Shown here: positions 26,246-39,412 of the stretch, in pieces
Numbering within the stretch: position 1 is the first letter of the stretch
How the letters are laid out: each line of letters opens with the position of its first letter
Assembly: GCA_013398615.1 (NCBI GenBank)
Contig: VZSR01000520.1
Location: 32,342,246-32,406,245, forward strand
DNA length: 64,000 nucleotides
Direction of reading: 5' to 3'
From: Brachypodius melanocephalos
Taxonomy: Eukaryota; Chordata; Aves; Passeriformes; Pycnonotidae
Program-made: the position numbers and the translations under genes
The notes under the pieces: generated by a model
What the model was told of the DNA's origin: nothing
Seen by the model: only the letters and a program-made list of their open reading frames with translations
The model's database searches: none

Positions 26246-29200
26246 GGCACCTGGCATGCAGCCAGAATCAATCCACCACAACATACAGCAAATATACATC
26301 CTTCTACTCCTCTTCAAATCCATTGATCTTTCTTTCTTCATTTCCAAGTAAAATAAAATAAATAAATTAATGTCCAGCTGTGCTAAAGCCTGAAAACTTC
26401 AGCACAGCAAGAGTAAATTTTCCCACTACTGAGCAAGTGAATTTGAAATGTTGGAGTAGAAACAGTTTTGCAACATTATCTGCAGTGGTCACTTCTTTTC
26501 CCATAATGAGAATTCTAATGATAACACAGCAAATCCCAAATTATTTCCGCTTGTAAAGATTTGTAATATTACAAATGGAACCAGGCAGAGCACACAGCCA
26601 GGTCTCAGCTGCAGGAATGTCTCAGATTAGCCCATTCGAATTACAGATATAGGAGACCTTACTCTGCCTTTGCTCAAAGCAGTGTTTAGTGAAAGGTCTG
26701 AATCCTTGCTACTTTTCAGGTTTTTGGGTTTTTTAGCCTTTTTTTTCCTTTTTTTTTTTTTTTTTTTTTTCAGATAATTCAGTACTTTCAGAATCTTACC
26801 TGGCTTGGTATTCAAAGCCAGAGAGGAGAGTTTTTCAAGATAAAACTTTCTTTGATGATAACATTTCAAGCCCAAACATTATGCCACTGGCAGAGAGAAA
26901 ATATTTATCCCAAAGCCACTTATTTATTTTATATTTTAAGAGATTGCAGCCCTTAAGAACTACGGTGCTTATCCTCTCAGAAGCACATACTTGAATGAAA
27001 ATAGGATGGAATTAAGCAAAATTCAGGGAAAAAGAGCCAGACATTCCTTTGGTGTAAAGCTGCTGCCAGGGGCCTAAGCTGATATATAGCAGCTGGCAGT
27101 TTGGCTTGTGTATTTTTAGGAAAAAAAAATCAATGCTTTCAGACTCAGCTTCCATTCTCTCGTGACACAGTGGTATTTGAGAATCTTTCTTTTCAAATAT
27201 CTTGTAATTGCCTTTGGTAACTATGAATATGCAAAAGAGAAACGAGAAATAAATCAACAAACTTACTTGATCAAGCAAAACTTAACAGCCCAAATAGTCT
27301 AGATGACTAAGCATGTTCTTGTGGTTTTATGTCCCTGAGGCTGCAGGTGGGAAGACCACTGCAATTACACACACAAAAAAAGGTGTCATTGTGGCTTAGG
27401 ATGAATCAACACCTTCTTATAAAACTTGCAGAAGTAGATGGTGACCATAATTCCCATCACAATCTTTCATTTTGTGTCAGAGTATTTCAAAGCCACCATT
27501 AACACACTACAAATCCTACATTTATGTTCTAAGTAATGTTTCTATTATCCAGCCTTTCTTATTTATTCTCTCCACACACGTAAAGATTCTGTCAAAATTC
27601 TCCTCAAGAGATATTATTTCTTGTCTTGTTAAAGACAATCTTTCCTCCCTTACAGGCACTTGGAACAGTACTGCAAAGAGTGTTACTTCTGCTTTGTAAT
27701 TTGGTTATTTCTCTGCTGATTATCCCTTCTTCTATCTCTTCAAGGACATGGCATCTCACAGCCCATTTCTTCTTTAATTTCTAGTGCTTGTTGCATACCA
27801 GCCCCTGATCCCAGACTCATTTCCTGCAATGTCATACATTTAACAATACACATTTGTGCCTTGATTCCCCTCTTCCACATTGCTCCTTACAGCTGAAGAA
27901 GAAATTACCCATCTTTGCTGAAGATTGCTCTTCACACCCTTCCCACACCACAAGGGAGGCAATACATTTGCCAGCCAACTGGTGTTATTCAGTAGAGAAT
28001 ATCACTCATACCATTCCAAATAAATCAATCCAGCATCAGATTTCACTTTGTTTTCCGCCTTTAATTACCATGGGCCGTACAGAAACAGAGTTTTATTTCA
28101 CACAGGAGGCCAAGTGTGCTTCCAGTGTCAGACAATTCTGGCAGTGTAGTACAGAGTGAGCCTTTCCCCACTGCTCACATTAGGGCAAGCCTCTCTGATC
28201 ACAGTGCTCCTTCAATTTGCCCCTAGTGATAAAATCATGCGGTCACTCCTGTCAGTCAGTATTGACACGGACCCGATGTTTCTATCCCGAAGGGCCCTTG
28301 CAGTACAGGGTTTTTTGGAGCACCAATCTGTGAGCAAAGAGTTCTGCAATAATACCAACACCAGCTCCTGGCTGGAGACTGTCAAACAATTTTTTTGCCT
28401 GGAGACTGTCAAACAGACCATGATGACCTCCACTGCTACTCTAGGAAGAACTCTTCTCTTCTCCAGTGCATCCTACATGTCCAAGGCAAGCTGTGCAAGC
28501 CCTTGCTTCTCATGGGAATAACAGCATGCATTTACTATATGTCAGTCTGTTAAAATATGTAGTGACTTCACCTAATAAGATAAAATTAATAGAGAATAGA
28601 TTATAGAGGATAGATTAATTCTCTTAATAGAGAATCCCTACTTATTAAAGCAAAAGAATTCACAGTGACTGTAAGCCAATCGTCCTTGAACTGAGCATTC
28701 ATGTAAAATTTGCACACATATTTGAACATGTACAAAAGTGACATGACTCTGCTTCTTCTAACTGATACTGAGCCTTCAATATCACATTAGTGTACTTGTT
28801 GAAATGTTGTGGGTATATCCTTTCCCCATTTCAGGGAACAGCAACATGAGAAATAAAGTAATCTTGTGCTAAATTTATCCCTGAAATTAACACTTATATT
28901 TGCCTTGATTTTGGATCACTCAAGAAAGCAGTTATTAAAACTTTTCTGCTTATTAATTTGGTTTTTGGATTTCATTCTTATAAAAAGCTAAAGATAGGCT
29001 TCTTAATATTATTTTTGTGAATAAATAATTTCCTTTTTCTTGTACTCCTGTAACATAGTTAACCTTTAATAGAACAGTGAAAAGAAAAAACTATTTTTAG
29101 TAAGGACTTTTTTACTCTTCTGAAATGTAAACAATAAATTTAAAATCACATTATCTTAACTATGTTCATGTCTATAAGATATAGAGAAATTAAGAGAAGG

Positions 29201-31923
29201 AAAAAAGAGAGAAATTAACTATACAACAGATAAGTGATGCCAATATTCTACTATACTTTGTGTTTTTGCTCTCAAAGGCAGATTAGTACAAAATGAATTT
29301 TGCATAGCTATGCATAGCAATAGCTCTGCATAGCTGTGACTCCTACATTTGATTCTAGGGAATATGATAAATTTGAATTATTTAGGTGCCTCATGAATAG
29401 CAGCAAACCAGTTGATTGCATTCTTGATTGAGTTACACTATATTTGTGTGGTTACATGTAGCCAGTGTAATTATTCTTATATTAAGGCTAAGTAGATGCA
29501 TGCTTTCAACAAGAAATGGTGTCTGTGATCTTCCATTTGTATCATGTTATTAAAGATTTTGCTTAGGATACAATGAAATCTGGCTAAAGGGGGAAAAATA
29601 AAATTAATTTGCTGAGCACCAATGCTTCAATTAATTAACTTCTGTTTCTGCAAACAGCCCTAAGTGAAAGAATCAAACTACTATGTTTTGTAGATGAATG
29701 ATCAGCAAATGCTCAAAGTCATCTGTCATGGTCTAGTTTTGCGGCTTGACAAGAAAAATGAAGCCAGCATTTTCTGAATTCATAAAAGTGTTTGGGTTGC
29801 AGGTTACATAATATCCACATTTAACTAGAGTGGAACCAGTGGAGACATTGAATTCCTCTTCGGTCTGGCAGTAGGGTAAAGGGCTTATCATCTGTCCTTC
29901 ATTAAAGGTTGACACAAAGTGCATACATGTTTTCATGTCATCTAGCCCCTGGTTCAATCACATTCTCATCTTAATGCAGTGAGTGAACACTTCTGCAGGC
30001 AGAATTTCTCATTACAGATATGTTGTTTTTCATGGGATTTAAGCACTCACTGGGTTTACTCAGTTATTCTGCCAGGATATCCTTTGCCAAAAGAGACTCT
30101 AGAAATAACACATTTCACTGCACTCTGTTAGTAGAATGAAAATTCTCATTCTTTCTCTTGGTCTTGCTTTTCTTTTAGAATAATAAAAATTATTCCTTGG
30201 TGTCAGATAAGTATGTCACCAGGGAAAAGGCTTCTTTGTAGCAGGCTGTATTTTTTTCTTGTCTACACTGCTCACAGCACTGTGCCAATATCACAGCTAC
30301 ATTTCTGTGAAGCAGCTTTGCCTATACCAGAAGCATAGATAACTTGCTGATACCTGTTACTCATAAGCAGTGCTATTTACAGATCCAGAGCACCTGAAAA
30401 TCAAGGGACAAATATTTGAGAGTTCAGGGTAAGCTTGAAGTCTCTCAAGTCATAGTTACATGGATATAGAAATAACTTACACTTAATAGGCTTAATAGGC
30501 TTTGTGGCTATGGGTGTGTTTCTCTAGTTATACCTCCACCACTTGCACTTTATTTTAATTATATAAGCGTTTCTATATTTTGTATATTATCAAAACATAC
30601 GTAAGTTTCACACACACACATATGCATGTAAATGAAAAGCTCTATCACCCAAGGCAAAGAGCTTTTAAGTAAAAACCACAGATTTTCAGGCAATGGGGCT
30701 TCAAACCATTGGAACCTCTGGAATTTTTTTCTAAACGGTCGAATATTAGACATATGCTTTATACACTTGTGCCTAAGTATGTTTTTTTTAACTTACCTCT
30801 CAGCAGTGCATATGATCATGCACTTATGTTGGACAAGGAGATCTTTTACATCTTCTCAGTTCTATCAGAGTTAGCAAGCTTACTATCTTACTAGTTACAC
30901 ATGAGATTAAAATCTTTTAACCCCTATATGAGTTACAAATGTCACAACACACACAGTCTTGTAGAAATACTGGAGGAGTGTTACAGAAAGACTCACTGAC
31001 TTCTGACATGAATACAAAGTCTGCTTGAATCTGTTCTTCTTTCCTCCATTCAAACTCGATATGAGCATTAGATATTTACTTTAAATATGAGACAGACAGC
31101 GAAACCAAAACCTCACAAATGCCATTACAAAGGAACTCCTGCAGGGCTGTTCTCCAAGGACTGCAGAGCCTCTTGTGGGCTCCCACAGATGAAGATCAGC
31201 CAGCTCAGGCACAGCTGGCCCAGCTTCCCCAGCCAACAACAACTCCTGTCTCCTTCCTTTTTTATCAGTAACCATTATCAAAGACACAGAGAAGTTTTGA
31301 GTTCAGCAGTAACTACCCACAAGCCAATTCTTAGTTTTTAGCATTGCAATATTTTGGCCACTGCACTGCTTAGAAAGCTGCACCAAAGTAAATGAAGATA
31401 CCACAGCTCCAACTTTAAAGGAAAACTTTTTCTAGAAGAAAGAACCTGCAGTAGCTACACGTCCTCTTTATCACAAATCCCTCCTGACAGGGGAATAGAA
31501 CATACCTGGAAAGTCTGTTGGCACTCAGAAACAATACTCTGTATGAATCAGCTCACTGAGATATAACACTTGGTTTCTTTGGGATCTATGCACAACATTT
31601 GCAAAAGCAGACAAAAAGTACTCATTTCAGCCAGGCAAAATGTTCTATTTTCTCTTATTAGATACTTCTTTTGCAACCATAATTTAAAAAAATAAAAATA
31701 TTTTTCATTAAAAATTTACCTCTGATTCTAGACAGGCTCTAACAAAACCAGCTCTGTTCAGAAATGAAAACTAGACCTCCTAAAAAAAATTACAAAACCC
31801 CAAACAAATATGGAGTACTGTCATGCTTCTGCACGCTGATGCTAAACCACTACACTTGTAGAAATGCACCCCCACACTTTTTCCTTACAAGAAAAAAGGG
31901 TTCAGTTTACCTTTAGAGTTTTT
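26246..31923. other. AT-rich non-coding DNA
   Basis: No gene is recognised. The stretch contains a 22-base T run at 26749-26770 and a two-copy repeat at 28372-28415. It also has short repeats of TAGAGAATAGATTA type near 28590-28625 and of GCATAGC type near 29303-29335, and a GC-richer patch near 31140-31240. Frames at 27854-28159 and 28156-28521 are about 100-120 codons and show no domain. Confidence 0.6.
28372..28415. repeat. Spaced direct repeat CTGGAGACTGTCAAACA
   Basis: The 17-base word CTGGAGACTGTCAAACA occurs at 28372-28388 and again, identical, at 28399-28415. The period is 27 bases with an AT-rich spacer. This points to a small local duplication. Confidence 0.75.
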
Positions 31924-32319
31924 TGAAACTAGCTAGAGCTTTCTTGCCGCTGCTTGCTGCCATTGGTCCAATGTCAACGAACCGGTACCGATTGGACCCT
32001 GTCCCTGTCTGTCAAGACCTGCACCTGTCTCCATTGGCAGGTGGCCAGCAGAACCATCCTCGACCATAGGGTACTTAAGAGAGAACACAAAAGACTCCAA
32101 CGGCTTTTTGGGGTGTCTTTAGCAACGTGCAGAGGCTTCTCTTGCACATGTGCACGGCTTTTATATTTTGTTTCTGTAACGTTTATTATTTTAATTTATT
32201 AAATCTTTTGCTTTACAAAACACACCCAAGGAGCTGTCTCGCTATTTTTAACGCCACAACCTTGCTGGCCAAGGGAACCCTTAGAAAAAGTGCCGCGGGG
32301 GCTTTCCCCCCCCGCGTCA
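31924..32319. mobile_element. CpG-rich LTR-like insert, probable solo LTR
   Basis: This block differs sharply from its surroundings. I count about 15 CpG in 396 bases, against about four in the 900 bases before it. On the plus strand it has the order expected of a retroviral LTR: four ATTGG/CCAAT boxes at 31962, 31968, 31991 and 32033, a TATA-like ACTTAAG near 32073, an ATTAAA signal at 32198-32203, and a GC-rich end with a perfect 8-bp hairpin (32294-32301 and 32309-32316) before a terminal CA. It could begin at TG 31924 and end at CA 32319, but I found no convincing target duplication there. An 8-base word TTACCTTT flanks it more widely (31907 and 32339). The minus strand also has AATAAA and TATAAAAG words, so the orientation is not certain. 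No gag or pol sequence adjoins it. Confidence 0.5.
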
Positions 32320-32782
32320 TATACTCTTATCAGTTATATTACCTTTCCATCCACAGGAGTAACATGAAGGGACCACAATTTGAAACATTTGCAGAAGGCT
32401 TTCAGATTATTCCACTGCACAGCTCTTACAATACTTTTCAGCTGCTTCTCTTCACAAGTTAGGTAAATGCCCCTCTGTCTCTAAAACTACCAGGAGTATC
32501 CTTTCTGTTCTCTGATCATTACTTCAAAAACACCATTTCATCTTTACTGAGAGATTACCTAGCTACCATATAGAAACCTTAATTGCAGGTAACTGCAAGA
32601 CCAGTTCTCAAAGAAACTGTCACTGGATAATTGTCACTGGATTCTGCAGCCACATATTCCATTCTGTCTTGCTTAACTGATTTATCTTGTCCTTAGTGGC
32701 ATTTCAATGGTATATTTACCTGCAAAAATTAGAAACCAACTGTTGAGTGTATCTTTCGATGAAGAAGCTGTAAAGAAAGATG
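32320..32782. other. Non-coding spacer between two mobile elements
   Basis: AT-rich DNA with no recognised feature lies between the LTR-like insert and the CR1 copy. It includes the short repeat TCACTGGAT near 32621 and 32634. Confidence 0.5.
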
Positions 32783-33092
32783 GAGAGAGACTATAAGATC
32801 ATGTAGTGATAGGACAAGGGGGGGTGAATGGATTCAAAGTGAAAGAGGGGAGGTTGAGATTGGATATATAGAAGAAATTCTTTACTGTATCAGGGCTGAG
32901 GCACTGAAACAAATTGCCTTGAGAATTTGTGGATGCCCCATCCCTGGCAGTGTTCAAGGCCAGGCTGGATGGGGCTTTCAGTGACCTGGTCTAGTGGAAG
33001 GTGTCCCTGCCCATGGCAGCAGGGTTGGAACCAGGTGATCTTTAAAGTCCCTTCTAACCCAAATCATTCTATGATTCAGTGATTCTATGATT
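32783..33092 (+). mobile_element. CR1 LINE fragment with intact 3' end
   Basis: This is the best preserved CR1 copy in the window. It runs through AGTGATAGGACAAGG at about 32804, AGAAATTCTTTACTGTATCAGG near 32871 in two parts, GGATGCCCCATCCCTGGCAG at 32931-32950, TTCAAGGCCAGGCTGGATGG at 32953-32972, TCTAGTGGAAGGTGTCCCTG near 32991, and AAGTCCCTTCTAACCCAAATCATTCTATGATTCAGTGATTCTATGAT at the end, given here only as landmarks. The tail repeats of ATTCTATGAT type mark the true 3' end of the element, fixing the plus orientation. Severe 5' truncation to about 310 bp is usual for CR1. It carries no coding capacity. Confidence 0.93.
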
Positions 33093-36000
33093 TTTGAAAG
33101 AACAGCAAAAACATTCAACAACTTAGGGTTTTTTCATATGCTTGTCCTTAAGTCTTTCTCAAAAAAAAAAAGGAAAATAAACATGATAAATAGAACAAGA
33201 TAGACATACCTTTATATGTCTGCTTGGGTGACGTTCAAAAGTTCAGTTGCATCAGACTAAACGACTTTTAAAATTTTCAAGGAAGCAGGTTACTGTGGCA
33301 TTATTACAAGAAGATATTCAAAGGAGAAAAAAAAACGGTATCTCTACAGACTGATTTCACCTTTAAATCAATATTGAACCACCTTCTGAGAATGCTGAAA
33401 TTTTATGATCTAATGGAGAGACTGTGCTTTAAATAAAATGTAAAATGAGGTAGGATTTAGAGTTTATGAGCCAGATCATAAAAATCCTCAAAATCATATT
33501 TCCAAAAAGAAAAAAAAAATGTGGAGAAGGTGGTTTCTTTCTGATCTCTTAATCTTTTACAATCACTTGGAAATATAGCAATGGGAGTGAGGAGAAGTAA
33601 TCAAAATGCTTCAAAATGAAAGCTAACATAGCAGCAACTGCCTTCAGTAAATTCAAAGAGCCCTTGAGGCTGTCTCCTACATTCCTGTAGCGTCATGTTT
33701 TAAACTGTTTGCTTGTCCACAGAAGCTGGAAGCTTATTTGTTCTGAACGGTGACTGAAATTCTCAGGCCAATACTGTGATGTAGTGCCAAGTGTCACAAA
33801 ATCCACAACAAAATTAAGGGAGAGGGGAACCTTGTTGAGGCCATCACCATTTTGTTTGGTTTAAACTCCCATAATTCCCTTTGCAACTATAGGTTTACTA
33901 GTTTTAACAGCAAAGGCCAATTACCCCTGCAATTATTCCATGTTTATAATAAAATGGCAATCTGCACTTGTTCTGGTTAAAGGAAGGCAATAACTGACAA
34001 TTTATGTCCGTCAGGGTTGCAACAGCATGACTCTAAATTTTCTAATTCTAAACATGGAGTCATTTATAGTTCTCAGAACACCTGTTGAGGAGGGATCCAG
34101 TGTGGAGATCATAGCAGATCAGAGATTTAAAAAATCACTTGATTTCCACATCTTTTTTTTCCTGTGCTTAAGCTAATAGGTGTTCTTCTTTGGCTTCAGC
34201 CCATTCATCACCCACTACCCCATCACAGCACAAGTGTGTCCAGAGCAGTAGGAGAAGCTTTGAAAGTGGCCATTCTCCAATTCTCCTATGGGTTCTTGCT
34301 CCTCTCACTTATGCTAAATTCAGATCCAGAAGGTCCTGTCACTGGAAAAGAAAAGGGATATGTCTCAGCTGCCTCTTTGTCTCTGGTCTTACCAAAACTC
34401 CTGCCACAGCTACCTTTGACTTTCAAATCCTTGCCAGAGAAAGGGCAACACAGTCAAAAGAGGAAAGGTGGTCAAAGAAAGAGGTCATTTAGTACACACC
34501 CTACAGCTGTGCCACAAGGCAGGACCAGCCATATCTGACTATTTCAATCGTTCAGCCATCTCATTTCTATATCTACATTCTGTACCTAATCTGTAATCTG
34601 TAGACATTTATTTAATCACTTTCCTCCTAACATTCAGATCACACTAAGCAAACTGGAGTTTGATGGCCTTCTGAAATACAACCTTCTGAGCTTTCCTTTT
34701 TCAACTGGCCTGATCAAGGCACTTCAGTTACATCAGAATATTCCAAATCAATTGATTGGCATTTGTTCAGCACTGTCCAGCATTGAGATGGTAGAGTTTT
34801 GAGGGCATATTTTCTTTCTCTATTCTCTGCTCTGCTCAGGCAAGCCAGGCTCATTAGCTTAACCTCCATTCTTTTCAATCTTTTCAAAGTGTAACATCAT
34901 CCTATGTGGAACAATGACAAGCTGAAATGAATCCAGCACTCTGGGTCTTTAATGCATATCTGTTGACAACATTTGTTCTCCTGAGATTGCAGACACCTCT
35001 GTTTCTCAACAGTTTTAAATAAACTAAGCTATTTCTCCTGTACTGAGACAATGTTTTCCCTTAAAGTAATTGTATGGTTTCCTTACACTTAATCAGCTTC
35101 TGAGCAAGGTTAAACCTTCATTGCAGCAAAGAATTCTTATCCTGTCCCAATGCATTTCTGTTTTGTGTGTGCTCTATAGCTGGAGTCAACAGATAACATC
35201 ATTTATAAATGTCAGCTTGAGTGTAATCTATCTGACCCAGCTCAAATCTTTTTGGTCACAGATCGGTTTATCCAAAGATATCTTTAAGTTTTTAAGCATT
35301 AAACCCCAGGGGGAGATCTCGTTGTTCTTCACATGCAAGGCAGGAAGGCATGAAATACAAGAAAATTATAATATACTTCTCAAGGGAAACAATTTCCTTT
35401 CTTCTGAAATCAATCATAGTGGCATTCATGTGAAGAAATAGCATGAAACTTCTTTTTCTTTTCTCTATATTCAGTTTGAGCATCTCGAAGAAGCATTTAG
35501 AAGCTCGCAAATTATTTTTCAAGTCATGAGAACACTCAAGCACAAGAGATTGATGATTGAGCTACTTAGTACTCAGTTGTCCAAATCAGAGGACTTATAC
35601 ATAGACTTTCCTGCAGCTCGTAACCCTGAGCCATAAAAAGGAAGAACAAAGCAGTTCCAACAATTTACTTGTAATATTTGACACTCTGTTAATTGTTAGA
35701 ACCAGCTTAAGCAAAAATTATGAAAGTCCTTACAATCTGACACAGTTTTTCTCTACATGTTTGGTCTGCTTCTTTTTATTTCAAGCTTTTCATGTTTTGC
35801 CAAAGTTGCAAAGGAAGAAGCACCCAGATTAAACAGATTGATAAAACAGACTCTATCACCAAAAGGTTATCAATATCACAAAAAAAAAAAAGAAAAACCA
35901 ACTATTTTCTTGAGATGACTGGTCAAGTTATTCTAGATTAGGTTGAATAAAATTGCTGTTATCTCCTACAGTAAAGTATCTTCCTTTTTTTTCTGAATTC

Positions 36001-39000
36001 CCAGATATTCCTAACCAGAGATGTGCTTCATAAAAGCTATTAATTTTCACATGTATATTTGTATAGCAATGAACAACAATTTGACCTTAGAAATAAAAAT
36101 TAATCACTGATTCTCTATGCATTGCCTTAAATGTCTGACATATATTGTACCACATTGGGAAGCCTCTTAACAAATCGTCCTTGCTACCACTACTGAAGAA
36201 TAAAAACTTGACTTCTCTAGCCCACAAAATGAGAGGTGTCATGTAGTTTGTGGAGGAACATGATTGGAACAGCGTAGGCTGAGAATCTACAAGAAGTGAA
36301 TGACAAAGTGCCTAATATTTCTGAGCCCGTTGAAGCACCTGTGGGTTTAGGATATAGAATTTTTTTCTTCTTATCCCCTTGTTAATATAAATGCACACTT
36401 GAGGAGGAAATTCATGGAGTTGTCAGTCAAATCCCTTAAGGTTTTGGGAAGATTAACTGAACCATTAGGGAGATTAATCTTTAAACACTTATACTGCCTT
36501 TTCAACCTCAAATGTCAATGCCAGACAGATGGGCTGGAATTTTTGTTGCAAGGGATACCTAAGAAACAGTGTCTCAGTTTCCTTACAGTCCCCCTAACCA
36601 CGATTGGCAAAAAAATGTATTGAGACATACTGCATGAGAAATCCATATGTCCCAGAAAGGAACCAGCTCTCACCAAATTAATTAAGACAACTGCTTCTCA
36701 ACACTTAAATGTAAAGCTGCTGATCAGTTTTAGGAATAATCTAGAGCTTTTCACAGAATCTTTTTCTTTCACCTTAGGAGCTTGAAGGGCATTCTCTCCA
36801 CTGCAGTTATTCTGCTGAATAATATTGAATTCCTGATTTTTAGGAAAAAAAAAAAAAGCTGAGGGAAAAAATACATAAATATATTCTATGTATTTGCAGA
36901 CTACGTGAGAATACAAAGATGCTTCTCTGTTCCAAGTCTTATATAGCATTTAATCACTCTATGCAATCTGAAATTATATGCATAAAAATTAATATGACTA
37001 TAGACCTGCAGAATATGGATTATGTATTTCAGTATTAGTTTAAAAAATTCATTAACAGCATTCAAGGGATTATCTTACTTTGAAAATACACAGAAAATTC
37101 AGAACAGATGGGCTGTAAAATAATTCTTTTTCCATCATATCTATAGCCCTTACTTTGTACTTGCTGTTAACTGAGTTTATTCACCCATGCCAATAAACAG
37201 GATGCCTAGATGCTTCCAGTTCCTTCCTTTCTTCCTTCCCTCCAGGACACAGAAAACTCGTATTTTCATAGACAGAAATTATTAAGTGGCCAGGGGAGCT
37301 GTTAGTGTTGAATCTTCCAAGTTAAATTTAGTCTGATGTTCAGACTGAGTATATTATATACCAAGATACACAAAAGGAATACCTCGTTTGTAACCTGAAA
37401 GAAATTCAAATGTAGAAGAAAAAGCATGTAAAGGTGTCCTGTAGGAGCCTTTTGCTTTCTTAATGTCAGAACACAGCAGATCCACCTCCATGTGCTGGCA
37501 CTGACCCTCCATTTTACATCTGTAAATCCACTGGCACGTGAATCCCACTGGCTGGGGGACAGAGCTGACAGGGACACGTGGCTGCTGCCAGGGTCCTCTA
37601 ACTCAGAATAAACATACAAGAAGCAAACACATGAGATCCTTTCTTTTCCCACATCCTGTGTGGAATGAGACCATTTACATGGAGCTTCTCCCAGAGTAAG
37701 TTTGAAGATGTGTAAGAGGGGATCGCAACTCACAAAGATGAGCTGAAGGGTTTTCTCAGAGCTTAGAAAACCAGACTCAGAACTAGAATGAGAAAGGGAA
37801 GTCAGATGTCATCAACTCCATTCCTCTGTGACTACAGCCACATATTGGTGCTGTACATAGATTTCCATATAAAAAAGAAAATCAATAGGAGCCCTGTATC
37901 TGTCTGCACAATTGCAAATATACATTTTTCCAATTCTACACACTGTTATGGAGTTTTCTAACCTTTTTTTTTTTTTCTGAATAATCATCCATTTACCATA
38001 AGAAAGCTTTTTATTTACTTCTTATGAACATCATAACATTTTCATCTTTATCTCTGTTTTGAATTTACCATATGCTTAGTGTTTTTCTCACATTGTTATC
38101 TGCCAATTTCTGAGATACTACAGGTATTTTAAATTTCAAAAATTTTCTTTTTCCTGTACCTGCTCTGACAAAGTCATATCTGCATTAAATTTCTGAACTG
38201 CATCACATTTGTAACATGATGTAGGGAGTAATTCTGGGATTGGCAACTCCCAGACTGTCATAATTCTAATATTAGTTCTTTGAGTGATTTCAGACAAATT
38301 GAATACCTGCTTCAGTTTCTACAGCAACCAGAAGGAGATAAAGTATATATATATTATTTAGCACATCATTTCAACATACAGTTGTGTTAGGTACTATATG
38401 AGTAGATGCACAGAAAGGGATATAACACAGTATTTAAATGCTTTTCTTGTCTACTTCTTTATGAAAGTCACTTAATGATTCTTTTATTTCTCAGTTAGTT
38501 AAAAACCCAAGTAACCAATTCATAGTACAGAACATTTTACTGTGACTCACGACAGAGAGATTTATGAAGGTGTCATTTTCCCTCTCTCTCTACCTCAAAA
38601 AGTGAAGCATAGACAATCAAGGTCACCAGGGAAACTCCCCTCCCAGATTTCAATTCACTCTAGCCCAGCTTTTAGTGGAATACTTTAAAAATTAAGACAC
38701 ATTTTTGAAAGACTGTCTCTCAATGTCATATGAGAACTTACACTGATGAAGAATATAAGAATTTAAAAAGTCATGAAAAAAGAACTCTAAGAACTTGGAC
38801 TTCTCCTCCCAGAATGATAAGATATAATACAAAGAAGATGGGAGATTATTGAATCAAATCCTTCTGTGAAATTCTAGACATTATGTTAACAATAATATCT
38901 TAAATGACTGAAAATCAAAAAGGATTCACTTTCAAAGGAGTACCTTAAAATATCCAATTCAACATTAGTGTTTTCCATATTTTTGTTTAACCCCAAATAA

Positions 39001-39176
39001 AAACTATTTGACTGATAAAATTGGCACCAAGAAACTAAAATAAAAACAATATGTGTTTCAGCTGAATACTAGGCCTTTCTTTCCAACCCTTTCAGTGATG
39101 CCTGTATAACTTCCATCAGTGAAGCCCAATAAATTTTTAAAACTTTGGAGAAAAAATAGAAGGGAAAAAAATCACA

Positions 39177-39177
<1 letters not shown>
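33093..39177. other. AT-rich non-coding DNA
   Basis: No gene is recognised. The longest frames are 34164-34538 (124 codons, plus), 35070-35441 (123 codons, plus) and 37302-37733 (143 codons, minus). None shows a familiar domain or a plausible splice context. A runs occur near 33164-33173, 35879-35891 and 36844-36856. Confidence 0.6.

Positions 39178-39216
<39 letters not shown>
39178..39216. repeat. (TA)n microsatellite
   Basis: An uninterrupted TA repeat of 39 bases is followed by a short T run. Being self-complementary, it can extrude as a cruciform, and its length is likely to vary between individuals and assemblies. Confidence 0.95.
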
Positions 39217-39218
<2 letters not shown>

Positions 39219-39368
39219 TTTTTTAAACAATTGTGGGTCCGGTGCTTAAATCCACTACAACTACATGGTTTTAACAGCTTCTAAGACACTGGGTAATAGC
39301 TTCCCATTGGGAATAATTGTTTTCCCAGTCCAACCTAACAATCCTGTGGTTTGGGCTAGGCTTCTTAT

Positions 39369-39412
39369 TATTTTTCTTTTTTTTCTTTTTTTTTTTTTTT
39401 TAAATTTTTTTT
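39369..39412. repeat. T-rich low-complexity tract
   Basis: Nearly pure T with a few C and A interruptions. It could be the reverse complement of a poly(A) tail, but no retroposed gene body is recognisable next to it. Confidence 0.8.

Noticed and set aside
25970..26347. 125-codon frame on the minus strand
   Set aside because: Most of it is the 3' region of a diverged CR1; it is not the retrotransposon's reading frame in any recognisable form.
26627..26875. Lysine-rich frame on the minus strand
   Set aside because: The lysines come from the poly(T) tract at 26749-26770 read in reverse.
37302..37733. 143-codon frame on the minus strand
   Set aside because: No domain, no splice or promoter context, and length within reach of chance.
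39369..39412. T-rich tract as the tail of a processed pseudogene
   Set aside because: No gene-derived sequence or target duplication recognised next to it.
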